64,000 nt of DNA, taken from Streptomyces beigongshangae (GTDB lineage Bacteria; Actinomycetota; Actinomycetes; Streptomycetales; Streptomycetaceae). The position numbers and the translations under genes are program-made. The notes below the pieces were generated by a model that did not search any database, was not told where the DNA came from, and saw only the letters and a list, made by a program, of their open reading frames with translations. Shown piece after piece: positions 1 to 7,821 of the stretch; the stretch's first letter is position 1; each line of letters opens with the position of its first letter. Location of the stretch: NCBI RefSeq assembly GCF_019710745.1, contig NZ_JAHKJW010000011.1, positions 55,327 to 119,326 on the forward strand, given 5' to 3'.

Positions 1-197
1 GGAGATATGCCGGGTCGATCGGGGTCGAAAGGCGAACGGGTTGTCATACTCGGCTCCCTACGAAGGGTGCAGTCGCTGTCGTGGCCCGGACGTGCGGCCC
101 GAGACGTGCTGTGCGACCTTTCTAGGCGCCCGCACCGGATGCCGCCATCGGGATGAGGCACACGTGTGACGCGGGACGGAGCCGGACCTGTCGCGTG

Positions 198-764
198 TCA
201 GTCGCCGGGGGTGCCGTACAGCCACAGCCGCAGCAGCCGGCTGAGCCCCGGCATGACCAGGTACGTGAGCAGCGGCAGCAGCACGATCGGGAAGATGCCG
301 GCGCGCAGCGGCAGGGGCCAGGAGGCGGCGACGGGCGCCACCAGCCACTGGATGAGGAAGGTCAGCGGATAGGCGCCCAGGAACGTCGTCAGGACCATCT
401 TCCAGCGCGGCGGGGCCTGCACGGTGGTGCCGGGCAGCCGGAACCAGCTCTCCATTCCGGTGGTCGACTGGCGCTCGTCGCGGACCTCCGTGGCGATGCC
501 CTCGATACGCGCGTGCCACCGGGCCCGTTCGGGTGAGGTCAGCCAGTCGGTGAGCCGCTGCGGATCGGAGAAGCGCAGCACCGCATGGAAGCGGTGCCCG
601 GGTTCCGGACGCAGCCAGGACACCCCCTGGCTGCCGCGGAACCCGGAGACGCAGTCGGTGACGCCCCGCGTCCACTCCTCGAAGTCGGCCTCATGGCCGG
701 GGCGTACCTGCCAGGTGAAGACCGTGGTGACGGGTTCGGTGTGGGGGGCCCGTGTGGTGCTCAT
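198..764 (-). CDS. Antibiotic biosynthesis monooxygenase (ABM)-domain membrane protein
   Basis: About 188 residues. The N-terminal ~100 residues look like a dimeric alpha/beta-barrel ABM domain: a VFTWQVRPGHEADFEEW opening, then a GFRGSQGVSWLRPE stretch and an FSDPQRLTDWLTSPERARW segment. The C-terminal ~70 residues hold two hydrophobic segments (around 120-140 and 145-170), so this is the membrane-attached version often found in actinobacteria. Its substrate is unknown, and ABM-fold proteins need not be monooxygenases. An in-frame ATG six codons upstream (782) is possible. I prefer 764 because the family sequence starts there, but neither start has a strong ribosome binding site. The gene lies just downstream of the small gene ending at 795, on the same strand. 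Confidence 0.75.
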   Translation of the reverse strand: MSTTRAPHTEPVTTVFTWQVRPGHEADFEEWTRGVTDCVSGFRGSQGVSWLRPEPGHRFHAVLRFSDPQRLTDWLTSPERARWHARIEGIATEVRDERQSTTGMESWFRLPGTTVQAPPRWKMVLTTFLGAYPLTFLIQWLVAPVAASWPLPLRAGIFPIVLLPLLTYLVMPGLSRLLRLWLYGTPGD

Positions 765-794
765 GACCACAGCGGGTTCCATGCACCGCGCGGG

Positions 795-1019
795 TCATGC
801 GTCGTCCGCTTCATGCGCGCCCGGTGTCACTATCTCGTCCAGTGCCTTGCGCACCGCCTCGTAGGTGTGTCCGCGCGACTCGGCGTCGCGTGCGCCGTCC
901 GGGTCGCCGTTCCTGAGTTCCTCGCTCCGTGCCTTCCACGCGCGCTCCTCCCGGCCGGCCCAGGAACGGGCCCGCTGGATACGGCGCAGGAGTTCGTCGG
1001 AGTCCACGACATCAGCCAT
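795..1019 (-). CDS. Small charged hypothetical protein
   Basis: A 74-residue, highly charged protein starting MADVVDSDELLRRIQ. It is rich in Arg, Glu and Ala and predicted to be mostly helical, with no signal peptide or membrane segment. The start is the ATG at 1017-1019. The longer in-frame extension upstream is low-complexity Arg/Gly/Pro sequence typical of non-coding GC-rich DNA, so I left it out. It ends about 30 bases before the ABM-domain gene on the same strand and may be cotranscribed with it. I do not recognise a family. The coding call rests on sensible amino-acid composition and context. Confidence 0.55.
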   Translation of the reverse strand: MADVVDSDELLRRIQRARSWAGREERAWKARSEELRNGDPDGARDAESRGHTYEAVRKALDEIVTPGAHEADDA

Positions 1020-1192
1020 GAGATACGGGTACCCGCGTGATTCCCTCCGACGAGTCGGAAATCGTGTCGCGTCTGTGAACGAGGTGCGGACGGAGTGCGC
1101 GGAGGGCTGCAGCCCACCCGCGGGGAACGGCCGACAGCCCCGGCCCGCCCCCGTTCCCGAGGCCCGGGTCCGCGACGGCGTCGCGCACCGCG

Positions 1193-1855
1193 TCAGTTCG
1201 CCGCCCGGCCCTCGGACAGCAGGCCGAGCAGACCGAGCAGGGACCCCAGCACGTCCGGCACCGCACTGATCACTCCGCCCAGGTCCAGCACGAGCAGCGA
1301 GGAGATCAGGCCGTTGAGCGACGACCCCAGACTGGCTCCCGCGTCCTTCACGGGTGCGGCCGCGTCCGATCCCGGCCAGGGTGTGGAGCCGGTGCCCGAT
1401 CCCACCCACGGCGTGGAGCCGGTGCCCCATTCCGGCCACAGCGCGAAGTCGTCCGCCGTGTCCTCGGGCGGCGAGGGATCGGCTGCCGCCGTTCCCGCCG
1501 CCGGCGCGGAGAGATCCAGACCCCGTACCCGCTGCTGGAAGGAGGCGGCGGCCTCCCGCACGGCCCGTACGTGCCCGACGGCCTCGGCCTCGTCGAGAGG
1601 GCCGTCCCCCTCCCGCGGCAGGCCGGTCAGCACGGCCAGGAGGGGGGCGAGGGCATCGGCGTGCTCCGCCCCGGCCGCCCTGCGCAGCTGTTCCGGCGTC
1701 ACGTCCGCCGCGGGGAGCCGCAGGCCCGTGACGCGACTGTCCGGCGAACCGGGACGTGCGTCGGTGGCGGCCGCGGCGGCCCCCACCGGAACGAGGACGA
1801 GCGCGGCGCAGACGAGGGGCGGGAGGAGCAGCCCGCGGGATACCAGGGCACGCAT
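1193..1855 (-). CDS. Secreted hypothetical protein
   Basis: A 220-residue protein with a clear Sec signal peptide: a basic MRALVSRG start, a hydrophobic core to about residue 24 and an AAAAA-type cleavage region. The mature part is Ala/Pro/Gly-rich. It contains two adjacent GTGSTPW copies near residues 142-162, then a Leu/Gly-rich amphipathic C-terminus (ISSLLVLDLGG, GSLLGLLGLL) that may associate with membrane or self-assemble. The start has an AAGGAA ribosome binding site six bases upstream. I recognise no enzymatic domain. It looks like one of the short secreted proteins common in Streptomyces, function unknown. Confidence 0.7.
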   Translation of the reverse strand: MRALVSRGLLLPPLVCAALVLVPVGAAAAATDARPGSPDSRVTGLRLPAADVTPEQLRRAAGAEHADALAPLLAVLTGLPREGDGPLDEAEAVGHVRAVREAAASFQQRVRGLDLSAPAAGTAAADPSPPEDTADDFALWPEWGTGSTPWVGSGTGSTPWPGSDAAAPVKDAGASLGSSLNGLISSLLVLDLGGVISAVPDVLGSLLGLLGLLSEGRAAN

Positions 1856-2092
1856 ACAGGTTCCTTTCCGGAGCGGCCGTCTTCAGCGGCTGTCTTTGCG
1901 CCCACGGTGGGAAACCCCCGGGCGCGCCGCAACCGGTCGAGCCCCGGCAGTGGAGTCACGGAACAGGACTGTCAAGCCATCGACCAGGGCTTTCCCGCTC
2001 GGACCCGTTCGCTCGGGGTACCCCCGCGGCGTACGGCCGTCGGGGGACGGGAGTGCGCGCAGAGGCCCTGCCGGCCGCGGCCGGGCACCCGT
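1856..2092. other. Intergenic stretch, no gene seen
   Basis: Lies upstream of the secreted-protein gene and downstream of the two-component remnant, both on the minus strand. It should hold the promoter of the secreted gene. I see no convincing -35/-10 pair, no hairpin and no intact coding sequence. Confidence 0.4.
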
Positions 2093-2425
2093 TCAGGACT
2101 CCAGCAGGTCCAGCAGGTCCAGCAGGTCCGCGAGCGGCAGGGGCTTGGCGAGATGGGCGTCGAATCCGGCCTCGCGGGACAGCGATGGTGTCGGTGCGGG
2201 CCGTGCTGACCACCGCCTCCAGCGACCGGCGCAGGTTCGCGACGCCGTCCGCCGCGGGGTCCTCCGGGTCGTCGGGGAACACGTCGAAGACGAGCCGCCC
2301 GATGATGCTCCGGTCCCGGCCCGTGGCCTCGCGGTAGGCGTGGTTGGCCTCGACGATGGTGAAGTCGGGGTCCAGGACGAGCAGCGGGGACAGCGCGCAT
2401 TCGAACAGCTGCCGGAAGTCCGGGC
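2093..2425 (-). pseudogene. Remnant of hybrid sensor kinase: PAS domain joined out of frame to a receiver-domain tail
   Basis: Two readable fragments of one kind of protein sit next to each other in different frames. At about 2185-2425 one frame encodes a PAS core (DFRQLFECALSPLLVLDPDF, then IVEANHAYREATGRD and VFDVFPDDPE). At 2093-2179 another frame encodes the end of a response-regulator receiver domain, REAGFDAHLAKPLPLADLL, containing the conserved KP pair after the last beta strand, followed by a stop. A PAS-kinase-receiver hybrid would be about 500 residues longer, so the kinase core is missing and the frame shifts at about 2180-2185. There is no credible start codon. I infer an internal deletion in an ancestral hybrid histidine kinase gene. 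Confidence 0.6.
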
Positions 2426-2463
2426 CGGAGGTGCCGGCGGCGGTGGTCGTGGACCGGTGGCTC

Positions 2464-2565
2464 TCAGGGGTCGGGTCGGTACCCGTAGCCGCGCACCGTG
2501 GGGATCCGCGGTGCGGGCGAGGGGAGTCGGGCGAGTTCTCCGCGCAGCCGGTACACGCACTCCTC
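2464..2565 (-). pseudogene. Remnant: C-terminal end of OmpR-type winged-helix regulator
   Basis: The last ~33 codons before a stop at 2464 read CVYRLRGELARLPSPAPRI then TVRGYGYRPDP. This matches the recognition helix and wing of OmpR/PhoB-family DNA-binding domains (V-x-RLR-x-L ... I-x-TVRGxGYR). Upstream the frame dissolves into low-complexity Arg/Pro sequence with no receiver domain or start. It is therefore the tail of a lost response regulator, transcribed toward the PAS/receiver remnant 40 bases downstream. Together they suggest a decayed or truncated two-component locus. Comparison with a related genome would show the intact form. Confidence 0.5.
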
Positions 2566-2942
2566 ACCACCCGGCTGGACTGCCGTCCGCTCGTCGTGTC
2601 GCTGGTGAGCGGGCGTCGGTGCCCCGGCCATGTGGCGAAGGCAGAACAGGAGGCACCCGCGGTTCGAGGGGGAGCGGACACGGGGGAGTTCCGGCACGGA
2701 TCCGTGCGGCGCGGGGAGCGGACACCGCCGTACGGGCCCGGGCCGGAGCGGGGCCCGTCACCCCGGAGGGGGCGGGCCCCGGCCGCACGACGGGGGTGGT
2801 CCGGGCGTCGCCGGCCGGGACGGCGGCCCCGTCCCGGCCCGCGGGCCGGCTACGCGTCCGGCCGCATCCGGCGGTCGCCCCGGGCGCGTCCGCGTACGTC
2901 TTCGGCTCGGGTGCCGTACTCCCCGAGGACCGGCCGGGCCGA
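2566..2942. other. 377-base stretch without a gene
   Basis: GC-rich sequence between the winged-helix remnant and the DUF4287 gene. Open frames here encode only Arg/Pro/Gly-rich nonsense. It may be further decayed remains of the two-component genes, but I see no recognisable motif, promoter or hairpin. Confidence 0.4.
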
Positions 2943-3155
2943 TCAGTTGCCGCTGTCCTCGGCGAGGGTGTGGGCGACGAGTGCGTTCGCGTGCCCGTGA
3001 CCGATGCCGTGCTCGGTCTTGAGCCAGGAGACGAGTTCCATGTGCCGGGTGAGGGGCGAGGACCGGATGAGGTCCTTCCACTCGGCGACGGGGCGGCCGT
3101 ACTTCTTCTCGATCGAGGGGAAGTAGCTCGCGGGCCCCTTTGCGGTCCGGCTCAT
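2943..3155 (-). CDS. DUF4287 domain-containing protein
   Basis: A 70-residue protein that is essentially one DUF4287 domain: SYFPSIEKKYGRPVAEWKDL, then a helical middle and GIGHGHANALVAHTL near the end. The family is small, cytoplasmic and of unknown biochemical role, and is widespread in actinobacteria. The start at 3155 is supported by an AAGGA box about ten bases upstream; the longer in-frame extension is low-complexity. The gene stands alone, divergent from the GNAT gene at 3409. Confidence 0.85.
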   Translation of the reverse strand: MSRTAKGPASYFPSIEKKYGRPVAEWKDLIRSSPLTRHMELVSWLKTEHGIGHGHANALVAHTLAEDSGN

Positions 3156-3408
3156 GTCCGTGTCACATCCTTGGGTGTACCGGTGCTGTCGTGTCCTGGA
3201 CCGGCACGGCCGCCGGATGTCATCGCCCGTGCGGAGTGACCTGCGCCACCCGTTCGACGGCCGGGCCCGGCCCACCCATCGCCCACCCGTGTACGGGCAG
3301 GTCAACAGGGGTGTACGGGACGGTTCTCGGCCACCCCTGGGTTAAGCTCGTGCTCTTGTGCGACAGCGGCACGACAGCCGTACGGGAGTCACGGACAGGG
3401 GAGGACCC

Positions 3409-3717
3409 ATGGCGGTGGAGGTGAGCGACGCGCCCGGAGCGCGTCGCTACGAGGCCCGTCTCGACGGAGCGTCCACGGTGGCCGGTTACGCGGACTACAT
3501 CCGCACGACGGAGCTCATCGCGTTCGTGCACACCGAGGTGAGTCCGGAGTGCGAGGGCAAGGGGGTCGGCTCCGCGCTGGTCCGGGTCTCCCTCGACGAG
3601 GCGCGCGCGGCCGGTCTGCGGGTGCTGGCCACCTGCCCCTTCTACGCCGGCTGGATCGCCCGCCACCCCGAGTACGGCGACCTGCTGTACCAGGCCCGCA
3701 GCAGCGTCAGCGACTGA
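3409..3717 (+). CDS. YjdJ-type GCN5-related N-acetyltransferase
   Basis: 102 residues, the length of the minimal YjdJ/MEC-17-like GNAT subfamily. The acetyl-CoA-binding segment VHTEVSPECEGKGVGSALV (beta4-alpha3, residues ~46-64) and the ATCPFYAGWIARHPEY signature near residue 80 are both present. These proteins transfer acetyl groups to unknown small acceptors. A GGGAGGA ribosome binding site precedes the ATG, so the upstream in-frame extension was discarded. Its last 11 bases overlap the end of the convergent luciferase-like gene. Confidence 0.88.
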   Translation: MAVEVSDAPGARRYEARLDGASTVAGYADYIRTTELIAFVHTEVSPECEGKGVGSALVRVSLDEARAAGLRVLATCPFYAGWIARHPEYGDLLYQARSSVSD

Positions 3718-4759
3718 GTCCCCCGGCGGGCTGTCCCCGCCGGGCCGACGGCTGCCAGCCCAGCGCCGGGCCCAGCCCGGTCGCGATGTCGGTGAGGATC
3801 TGGACGTAGTCCGCGTGCTCGAAGGTGAAGGGCAGCGCGAACGCGACCTCGTCGATCTCCCGGAACGCGGCGTGGGCGTACAGCCGTTCGGCGATCTCGG
3901 CGGAGGTCCCGACGAGGTCGGGCGCGAACATCAGGCGCGCCGGACCCTGGGGCACGGCGGTGCGCGGGGTCCGCTGCTCGGCGTACGCCTCGTACTTCGC
4001 CCGCTGTTCCGGGGTGGCGCTGTCGGTGGGGACGACGACGAGCCCCTGGGAGACGCGGGCCCGGTCGCCGTCGGGGTGGTGGGCCCGGAAGGCGCGTACG
4101 TGGGACAGCTGGATCTCGGCGAAGTCCTCGGACTCCTCCGCCTTGACGACGCTGCTGGTCAGGAAGTTCATCCCGTGCTCACCCGCCCACCGGGCCGACC
4201 GCAGGCTGCCGCCGCCGTACCAGAGGCGCCGGCCGAGACCCGCGGAGTGCGGCTGGACGCGGTCCGAGAAGACCTCGAAGCCCTCGACCCCGCTGAAATC
4301 GGTGGCGGGCTCGCCGCGGACGAAGCCCAGCAGCCGCGCCACCCGGTCGTGGCCGAAGTCCTCGGCGTCGGCGGTGTCGGGGTACAGCGCGTCCTTGACC
4401 TGGTCGTAGCGCATCGGCGGCCCCGCACTGACGCCCGGGTTGAGGCGGCCCCCGGACAGGATGTCGACCGTGGCCAGGTCCTCGGCCAGCCGCAGCGGGT
4501 TCTCCCAGCCGAGGGGGATGACCGCCGTCCCGAGCTCGATCCGGGTGGTGCGCTGCGAGGCCGCCGCCAGGACGGCCACCGGGGAGGAGATGCCGTACTG
4601 GAGATGGCGGTGACGCAGCCACGCGCTGTCGAAGCCCAGCCGTTCACCGAGCTCGATGATCTCCAGCGTCGACTCGTGGCCCGTGCGGGGATCGGCCTCG
4701 TCGAACAGGCCGATGGTCAAGAAGCCCAGCTTCCGCAACGGTTGTGAGGGCAGTGGCAC
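3707..4759 (-). CDS. LLM-class flavin-dependent oxidoreductase
   Basis: About 350 residues with the luciferase-like monooxygenase TIM barrel: KLGFLTIGLFDEADP at the start, LGFDSAWLRHRHLQYGISSP, IELGTAVIPLGWENPLRLAEDLATVD, and LSGGRLNPGVSAGPP binding F420 or FMN. The substrate cannot be read from sequence. I chose the GTG at 4757-4759 because GGAGGAGT lies directly upstream; the longer frame adds an Arg-rich stretch unlike the family. It converges on the GNAT gene with an 11-base overlap and has no obvious partner flavin reductase nearby. Confidence 0.88.
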   Translation of the reverse strand: MPLPSQPLRKLGFLTIGLFDEADPRTGHESTLEIIELGERLGFDSAWLRHRHLQYGISSPVAVLAAASQRTTRIELGTAVIPLGWENPLRLAEDLATVDILSGGRLNPGVSAGPPMRYDQVKDALYPDTADAEDFGHDRVARLLGFVRGEPATDFSGVEGFEVFSDRVQPHSAGLGRRLWYGGGSLRSARWAGEHGMNFLTSSVVKAEESEDFAEIQLSHVRAFRAHHPDGDRARVSQGLVVVPTDSATPEQRAKYEAYAEQRTPRTAVPQGPARLMFAPDLVGTSAEIAERLYAHAAFREIDEVAFALPFTFEHADYVQILTDIATGLGPALGWQPSARRGQPAGGLSR

Positions 4760-4939
4760 AGGACTCCTCCGTCGTCGGGGCATCGTCGGGGCGCACTTTC
4801 CCGAACGCACGCACGCACTGATCCCATCCTCGCAGGCGATCACCGGGACCGGCGCGGGTGGTGGGCCCCGTGGGAGGTGCCGCGGTGGGCCCCGCGGGGG
4901 TGCGGCCGGCCGCGGACGCCCCGGCGGTGGCGGTCGGTG
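4760..4939. other. Intergenic stretch with GTGGGCCCCG repeats
   Basis: 180 bases between the luciferase-like gene and the end of the ATPase gene, both on the minus strand. Two copies of the decamer GTGGGCCCCG (near 4861 and 4886) and other GC-rich short repeats could form a hairpin that terminates ATPase transcription. No gene seen. Confidence 0.35.
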
Positions 4940-5647
4940 TCAGTCGAGGATGTGCCGGAGGTAGGCCCGCGGGTCGGCGAGGTAGCGGCGCCAGTGGTCG
5001 ACCAGGTCGAGCTCCGGCCAGGTCACCCGCCGCATGCCGTGGTCGCCCACCTCGATGATGTCCGCGCCCGGCAGCGCGGTCAGCAGGGGGGAGTGCGTGG
5101 CGCAGACGACCTGCCCGCCCGCCTTCACCAACCGGTCGAGGTGGCCCAGCAGTTCGAGGCACGAGCCGAACGAGAGCGCGGCCTCCGGCTCGTCCAGCAC
5201 ATACAGCCCGGCCTGGTGGAACTTGCCCCGGAACGCCGCGAGGAACCCCTCGCCGTGACTGACCGAGTCCGGCGCGAACCCCTCCCGGTCCAGTGCGTCC
5301 ATGGCGGTCTCGGCCCGGAGGAAGAACCCCTTGCGGGCCGACCAGCTGCCGAGCATCCGCCGCCCGCGCGTCCCGGCGTCGAAACGGATCCGCTCGCCCA
5401 GCACCGACTTGGACCGCCGGCTCGCGTAGCGCCAGTCGTGCGAGCCGCCGTACGGATCGAGCCCGAAACCCTCCGCCAGCGCCTCGACCAGCGTCGACTT
5501 GCCCGAACCGTTCTCACCCACGACGAAGGTGACCGGCGCGGTGAACCGCATCCCGTCCGCCAGCAGCCCGCGTACACAGGGCACCGACCAGGGCCACGCC
5601 TCCTCGTCGTGCGAAGCCACATGCGCGTACGCGCGTTCGATGATCAC
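4940..5647 (-). CDS. AAA-family ATPase, RecF/ABC-like small ATP-binding protein
   Basis: 235 residues. The Walker A motif is GENGSGKST (about residue 36-44), the Walker B is LYVLDEPEAALS with the catalytic Glu (about 150), and THSPLL resembles the switch His region. This is the stand-alone AAA_23/SMC-like fold also annotated as a putative ABC-transporter ATPase. The role is unknown; such proteins are often orphan nucleases' or repair partners but none is adjacent here. The start is taken as GTG at 5645-5647, giving VIIERAYAHV. The upstream in-frame part consists of translated short repeats and was discarded. Confidence 0.82.
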   Translation of the reverse strand: MIIERAYAHVASHDEEAWPWSVPCVRGLLADGMRFTAPVTFVVGENGSGKSTLVEALAEGFGLDPYGGSHDWRYASRRSKSVLGERIRFDAGTRGRRMLGSWSARKGFFLRAETAMDALDREGFAPDSVSHGEGFLAAFRGKFHQAGLYVLDEPEAALSFGSCLELLGHLDRLVKAGGQVVCATHSPLLTALPGADIIEVGDHGMRRVTWPELDLVDHWRRYLADPRAYLRHILD

Positions 5648-5708
5648 GCGTCGAGTGTTCCACAGAGCCGTTCCGCGGAGCCGTTCCGCACAGCCGTTCC
5701 GCAGGGTG
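5648..5708. repeat. Short tandem GCCGTTCCGC-like repeats
   Basis: Between the ATPase start and the DUF5997 stop the motif GAGCCGTTCCGC / CAGCCGTTCCGCA recurs three times in about 45 bases (near 5668-5703). It is a local direct repeat in the spacer of two same-strand genes. No function can be read from it. Confidence 0.5.
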
Positions 5709-6086
5709 CTAGCGCTCGGCCTTCTTGTCCTCGATGCGGGCCGCTTCCCTGCGGACCTCGGCCTGCGTGGCACGCTCCCTCTCCAGCCACTCCGGGGAGT
5801 CCCGCTTCAGTGCCTCGATCTGCTCCGTGGTGAGGGCCTGCGTCACTCCGCCGCGGGCGAGACCCGAGATGGAGACGCCGAGCTTCGCCGCGACCACCGG
5901 CCGGGGGTGCGGACCGTCGCGCCGCAGTTCCCGCAGCCACTCGGGCGGATCGGTCTGGAGCGCGGTGAGCTCGGAGCGCGAGATGACACCTTCCTGGAAC
6001 TCGGTGGGTGTGGCCTCGAGGTACACACCCAGTTTCTTCGCCGCGGTCGCGGGCTTCATCGTCTGGGTGTTCTGGTGCGACGTCAT
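5709..6086 (-). CDS. DUF5997 family protein
   Basis: 125 residues beginning MTSHQNTQTMKPATAAKKLG. The protein contains two similar halves: a LGVYLEATPTEFQ ... RSELTALQTDPPEWLRELR unit and a LGVSISGLAR ... TTEQIEALKRDSPEWLERER unit, each with a PxWLxxxR signature. This matches the actinobacterial DUF5997 family. Function is unknown; the duplicated helical units suggest nucleic-acid or protein binding (inference). It is divergent, 58 bases apart, from a LysR-effector-domain gene, a pairing I recall from other actinobacteria. The region between them should hold both promoters. Confidence 0.85.
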   Translation of the reverse strand: MTSHQNTQTMKPATAAKKLGVYLEATPTEFQEGVISRSELTALQTDPPEWLRELRRDGPHPRPVVAAKLGVSISGLARGGVTQALTTEQIEALKRDSPEWLERERATQAEVRREAARIEDKKAER

Positions 6087-6144
6087 GCCGTCAAGGGTAT
6101 CGAGCAGGTGAACCACCGCCGACCACGCCGGGTAACCTGGCCAG

Positions 6145-6936
6145 GTGACAGGCTCGGAAGAACCCCGCTCGTTCCGGCTCGCGTACGTCCCGGGGGTGAC
6201 CCCAGGCAAGTGGGTGCGGATCTGGGACGAACGGCGGCCCGACGTTCCCCTGACCCTCCTCGCGGTGTCCGCCGCCGAAGCCCCCGGCGTGCTGCGCGGC
6301 GGTGACGCCGACGCGGGGTTCGTCCGCCTGCCGGTCGACGGCACGGACCTCAGCGCGATCCCCCTCTACGCCGAGACCACCGTGGTCGTCGTCCCCAGGG
6401 ACCACGTGGTGACCGCGGTGGACGAGGTGACCGCCGGGGACCTGGCGGACGACATCGTGCTGCACCCCCTCGACGACCCCTTCGACTGGGAGCACCCGCC
6501 GGGCCGTCCCGCGCTGGAGCGCCCCGCCACGACCGCCGACGCCGTCGAGCTGGTGGCGGCGGGCGTGGGTCTCCTCGTCGTTCCGCAGTCGATCGCCCGC
6601 CTCCACCATCGCAAGGACCTCACGTACCGGCCGGTCACGGACGCCCCCGGGTCCCGGGTGGCCCTGTCGTGGCCGGAGGACCGGACCACGGACCTGGTGG
6701 AGGACTTCATCGGGGTCGTCCGGGGCCGGACGGTCAACAGCTCCCGGGGCCGCCCGCAGTCGAAGGCCGAACCCTCCGGTAAGCCCTCCGGCAGGAGCGC
6801 CCGGACGGGCTCCGGTACCCCCGCGAAGGGAGCCGGGGGAGGCAGGGGAGCCAAAGGTGCTCAGGGAGCCAAGGGAGCCAAAGGGGACAAGGGAGCCCGC
6901 GGGGCGAAGGGCGGCAGGCCCCGCCGCCGCTCGTAG
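6145..6936 (+). CDS. LysR substrate-binding-domain protein lacking a DNA-binding domain, with collagen-like tail
   Basis: 263 residues from a GTG start. Residues ~10-190 form a periplasmic-binding-protein-like effector domain of the LysR type (FRLAYVPGVTPGKWVRIWDE, YAETTVVVVPRDH, VAAGVGLLVVPQS), but the usual N-terminal winged helix is absent, so it cannot bind DNA in the LysR manner. The last ~60 residues are a basic Gly-x-Lys run (GAKGAQGAKGAKGDKGARG) resembling a collagen-like or nucleic-acid-binding tail. It is divergent from the DUF5997 gene, so the two may work together. Start chosen at GTG 6145; the ribosome binding site is weak. Confidence 0.85.
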   Translation: MTGSEEPRSFRLAYVPGVTPGKWVRIWDERRPDVPLTLLAVSAAEAPGVLRGGDADAGFVRLPVDGTDLSAIPLYAETTVVVVPRDHVVTAVDEVTAGDLADDIVLHPLDDPFDWEHPPGRPALERPATTADAVELVAAGVGLLVVPQSIARLHHRKDLTYRPVTDAPGSRVALSWPEDRTTDLVEDFIGVVRGRTVNSSRGRPQSKAEPSGKPSGRSARTGSGTPAKGAGGGRGAKGAQGAKGAKGDKGARGAKGGRPRRRS

Positions 6937-7089
6937 CCCCGCCGTCTCGTAACCCCGCCGTTGATCGACGGCACGCCTGACACGGTCGGGTCCGGGATGG
7001 TAGAAGCGGGACATGACCATGTGTTCCACCGGCGCGTGCACCAGCGCGGTCGCCGTGTTCCCCGGCCCCTCGTCCTCGGAGGTCGCACG

Positions 7090-7770
7090 ATGACCGCGGG
7101 CATCGACACCCCGGACCGCAGGGGCCGTACCGGACTCGACCGGGTCGGCCTGGACCTGAGCGGGAATCCCCGGGTCAAGGTGCGGGACGTGAAACTGCTG
7201 TCCTGCCACTGGTACGTGGAGCGCACCACGACCTTCGACCTCCGGCTCGCCGACGGCACCTGGTCCACCCAGGAGCGCGAGACGCACGACCGCGGCAACG
7301 GCGCCACGATCCTGCTCTACGACACGGAACGCGGGACGGTGCTGCTCACACGGCAGTTCCGCTATCCCGTGTACGTCAACGGCCACCCCGACGGCATGCT
7401 CGTCGAGACACCGGGCGGCCTGCTGGACGAGGACGACGAGCACCCCGAGGTCGCCGTGCGCCGCGAAGTGGTCGAGGAGACCGGGCACACGGTGGGTGAG
7501 GTCCAGCGGCTCTTCGAGGTCTACATGAGCCCGGGGTCGGTCACCGAGCGCGTGACCTTCTACGCCGCCCCCTACGGACCGGCCACCCGCACCCACCGGG
7601 GCGGCGGGCTGGCGGAGGAGGGGGAGGACATCGAGACCGTCGAACTGCCCTTCCAGCAGGCCCTCGGCATGATCCGCACCGGCGGGATCGCCGACGCGAA
7701 GACCATCATGTTGTTGCAGTGGGCGGCACTGGAAGGGCCGTTCAGCAAGGTGCACCCCACCGCCGGCTAG
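7090..7770 (+). CDS. Nudix hydrolase, NudK/ADP-ribose-pyrophosphatase-like
   Basis: 226 residues. The Nudix box lies near residues 115-145: GGLLDEDDEHPEVAVRRE followed by VVEETG, which carries the REVxEExG metal-binding core. N-terminal VKLLSCHWYVERTTTFDLR and the LLTRQFRYPVYVNG strand match the NudK/GDP-mannose pyrophosphatase branch, which hydrolyses nucleotide sugars such as GDP-mannose or ADP-ribose to nucleoside monophosphate and sugar phosphate using Mg2+. A GGAGG box sits nine bases before the ATG. The upstream in-frame extension is untypical and was left out. It is monocistronic as far as seen. Confidence 0.9.
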   Translation: MTAGIDTPDRRGRTGLDRVGLDLSGNPRVKVRDVKLLSCHWYVERTTTFDLRLADGTWSTQERETHDRGNGATILLYDTERGTVLLTRQFRYPVYVNGHPDGMLVETPGGLLDEDDEHPEVAVRREVVEETGHTVGEVQRLFEVYMSPGSVTERVTFYAAPYGPATRTHRGGGLAEEGEDIETVELPFQQALGMIRTGGIADAKTIMLLQWAALEGPFSKVHPTAG

Positions 7771-7821
7771 ACCGTCCCCGCCCGGTGCCCGGTGCCCGGC
7801 GCCGGTGCCGGTGCCCGGCAC
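7771..7821. repeat. GC-rich direct repeats between convergent genes
   Basis: The spacer between the Nudix gene and the convergent exporter gene is built from short CCGGTGCC / CGGTGCCCGG repeats. These can fold into several alternative hairpins and probably serve as a bidirectional terminator. No T-run follows, as is common in this group. Confidence 0.4.

Noticed and set aside
1..197. A gene at the left edge
   Set aside because: Open frames here are low-complexity with no ribosome binding site; I see no coding signal, RNA or promoter I can support.
1095..3239. A 714-codon plus-strand open frame
   Set aside because: Arg/Pro/Ser-rich composition without domains; it crosses several well-supported minus-strand genes, so it is an antisense shadow of GC-rich coding DNA.
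6091..7821. A 576-codon minus-strand frame over the LysR-effector and Nudix genes
   Set aside because: Low-complexity Gly/Val/Arg product in antisense register; the plus-strand genes have clear family motifs and ribosome binding sites.
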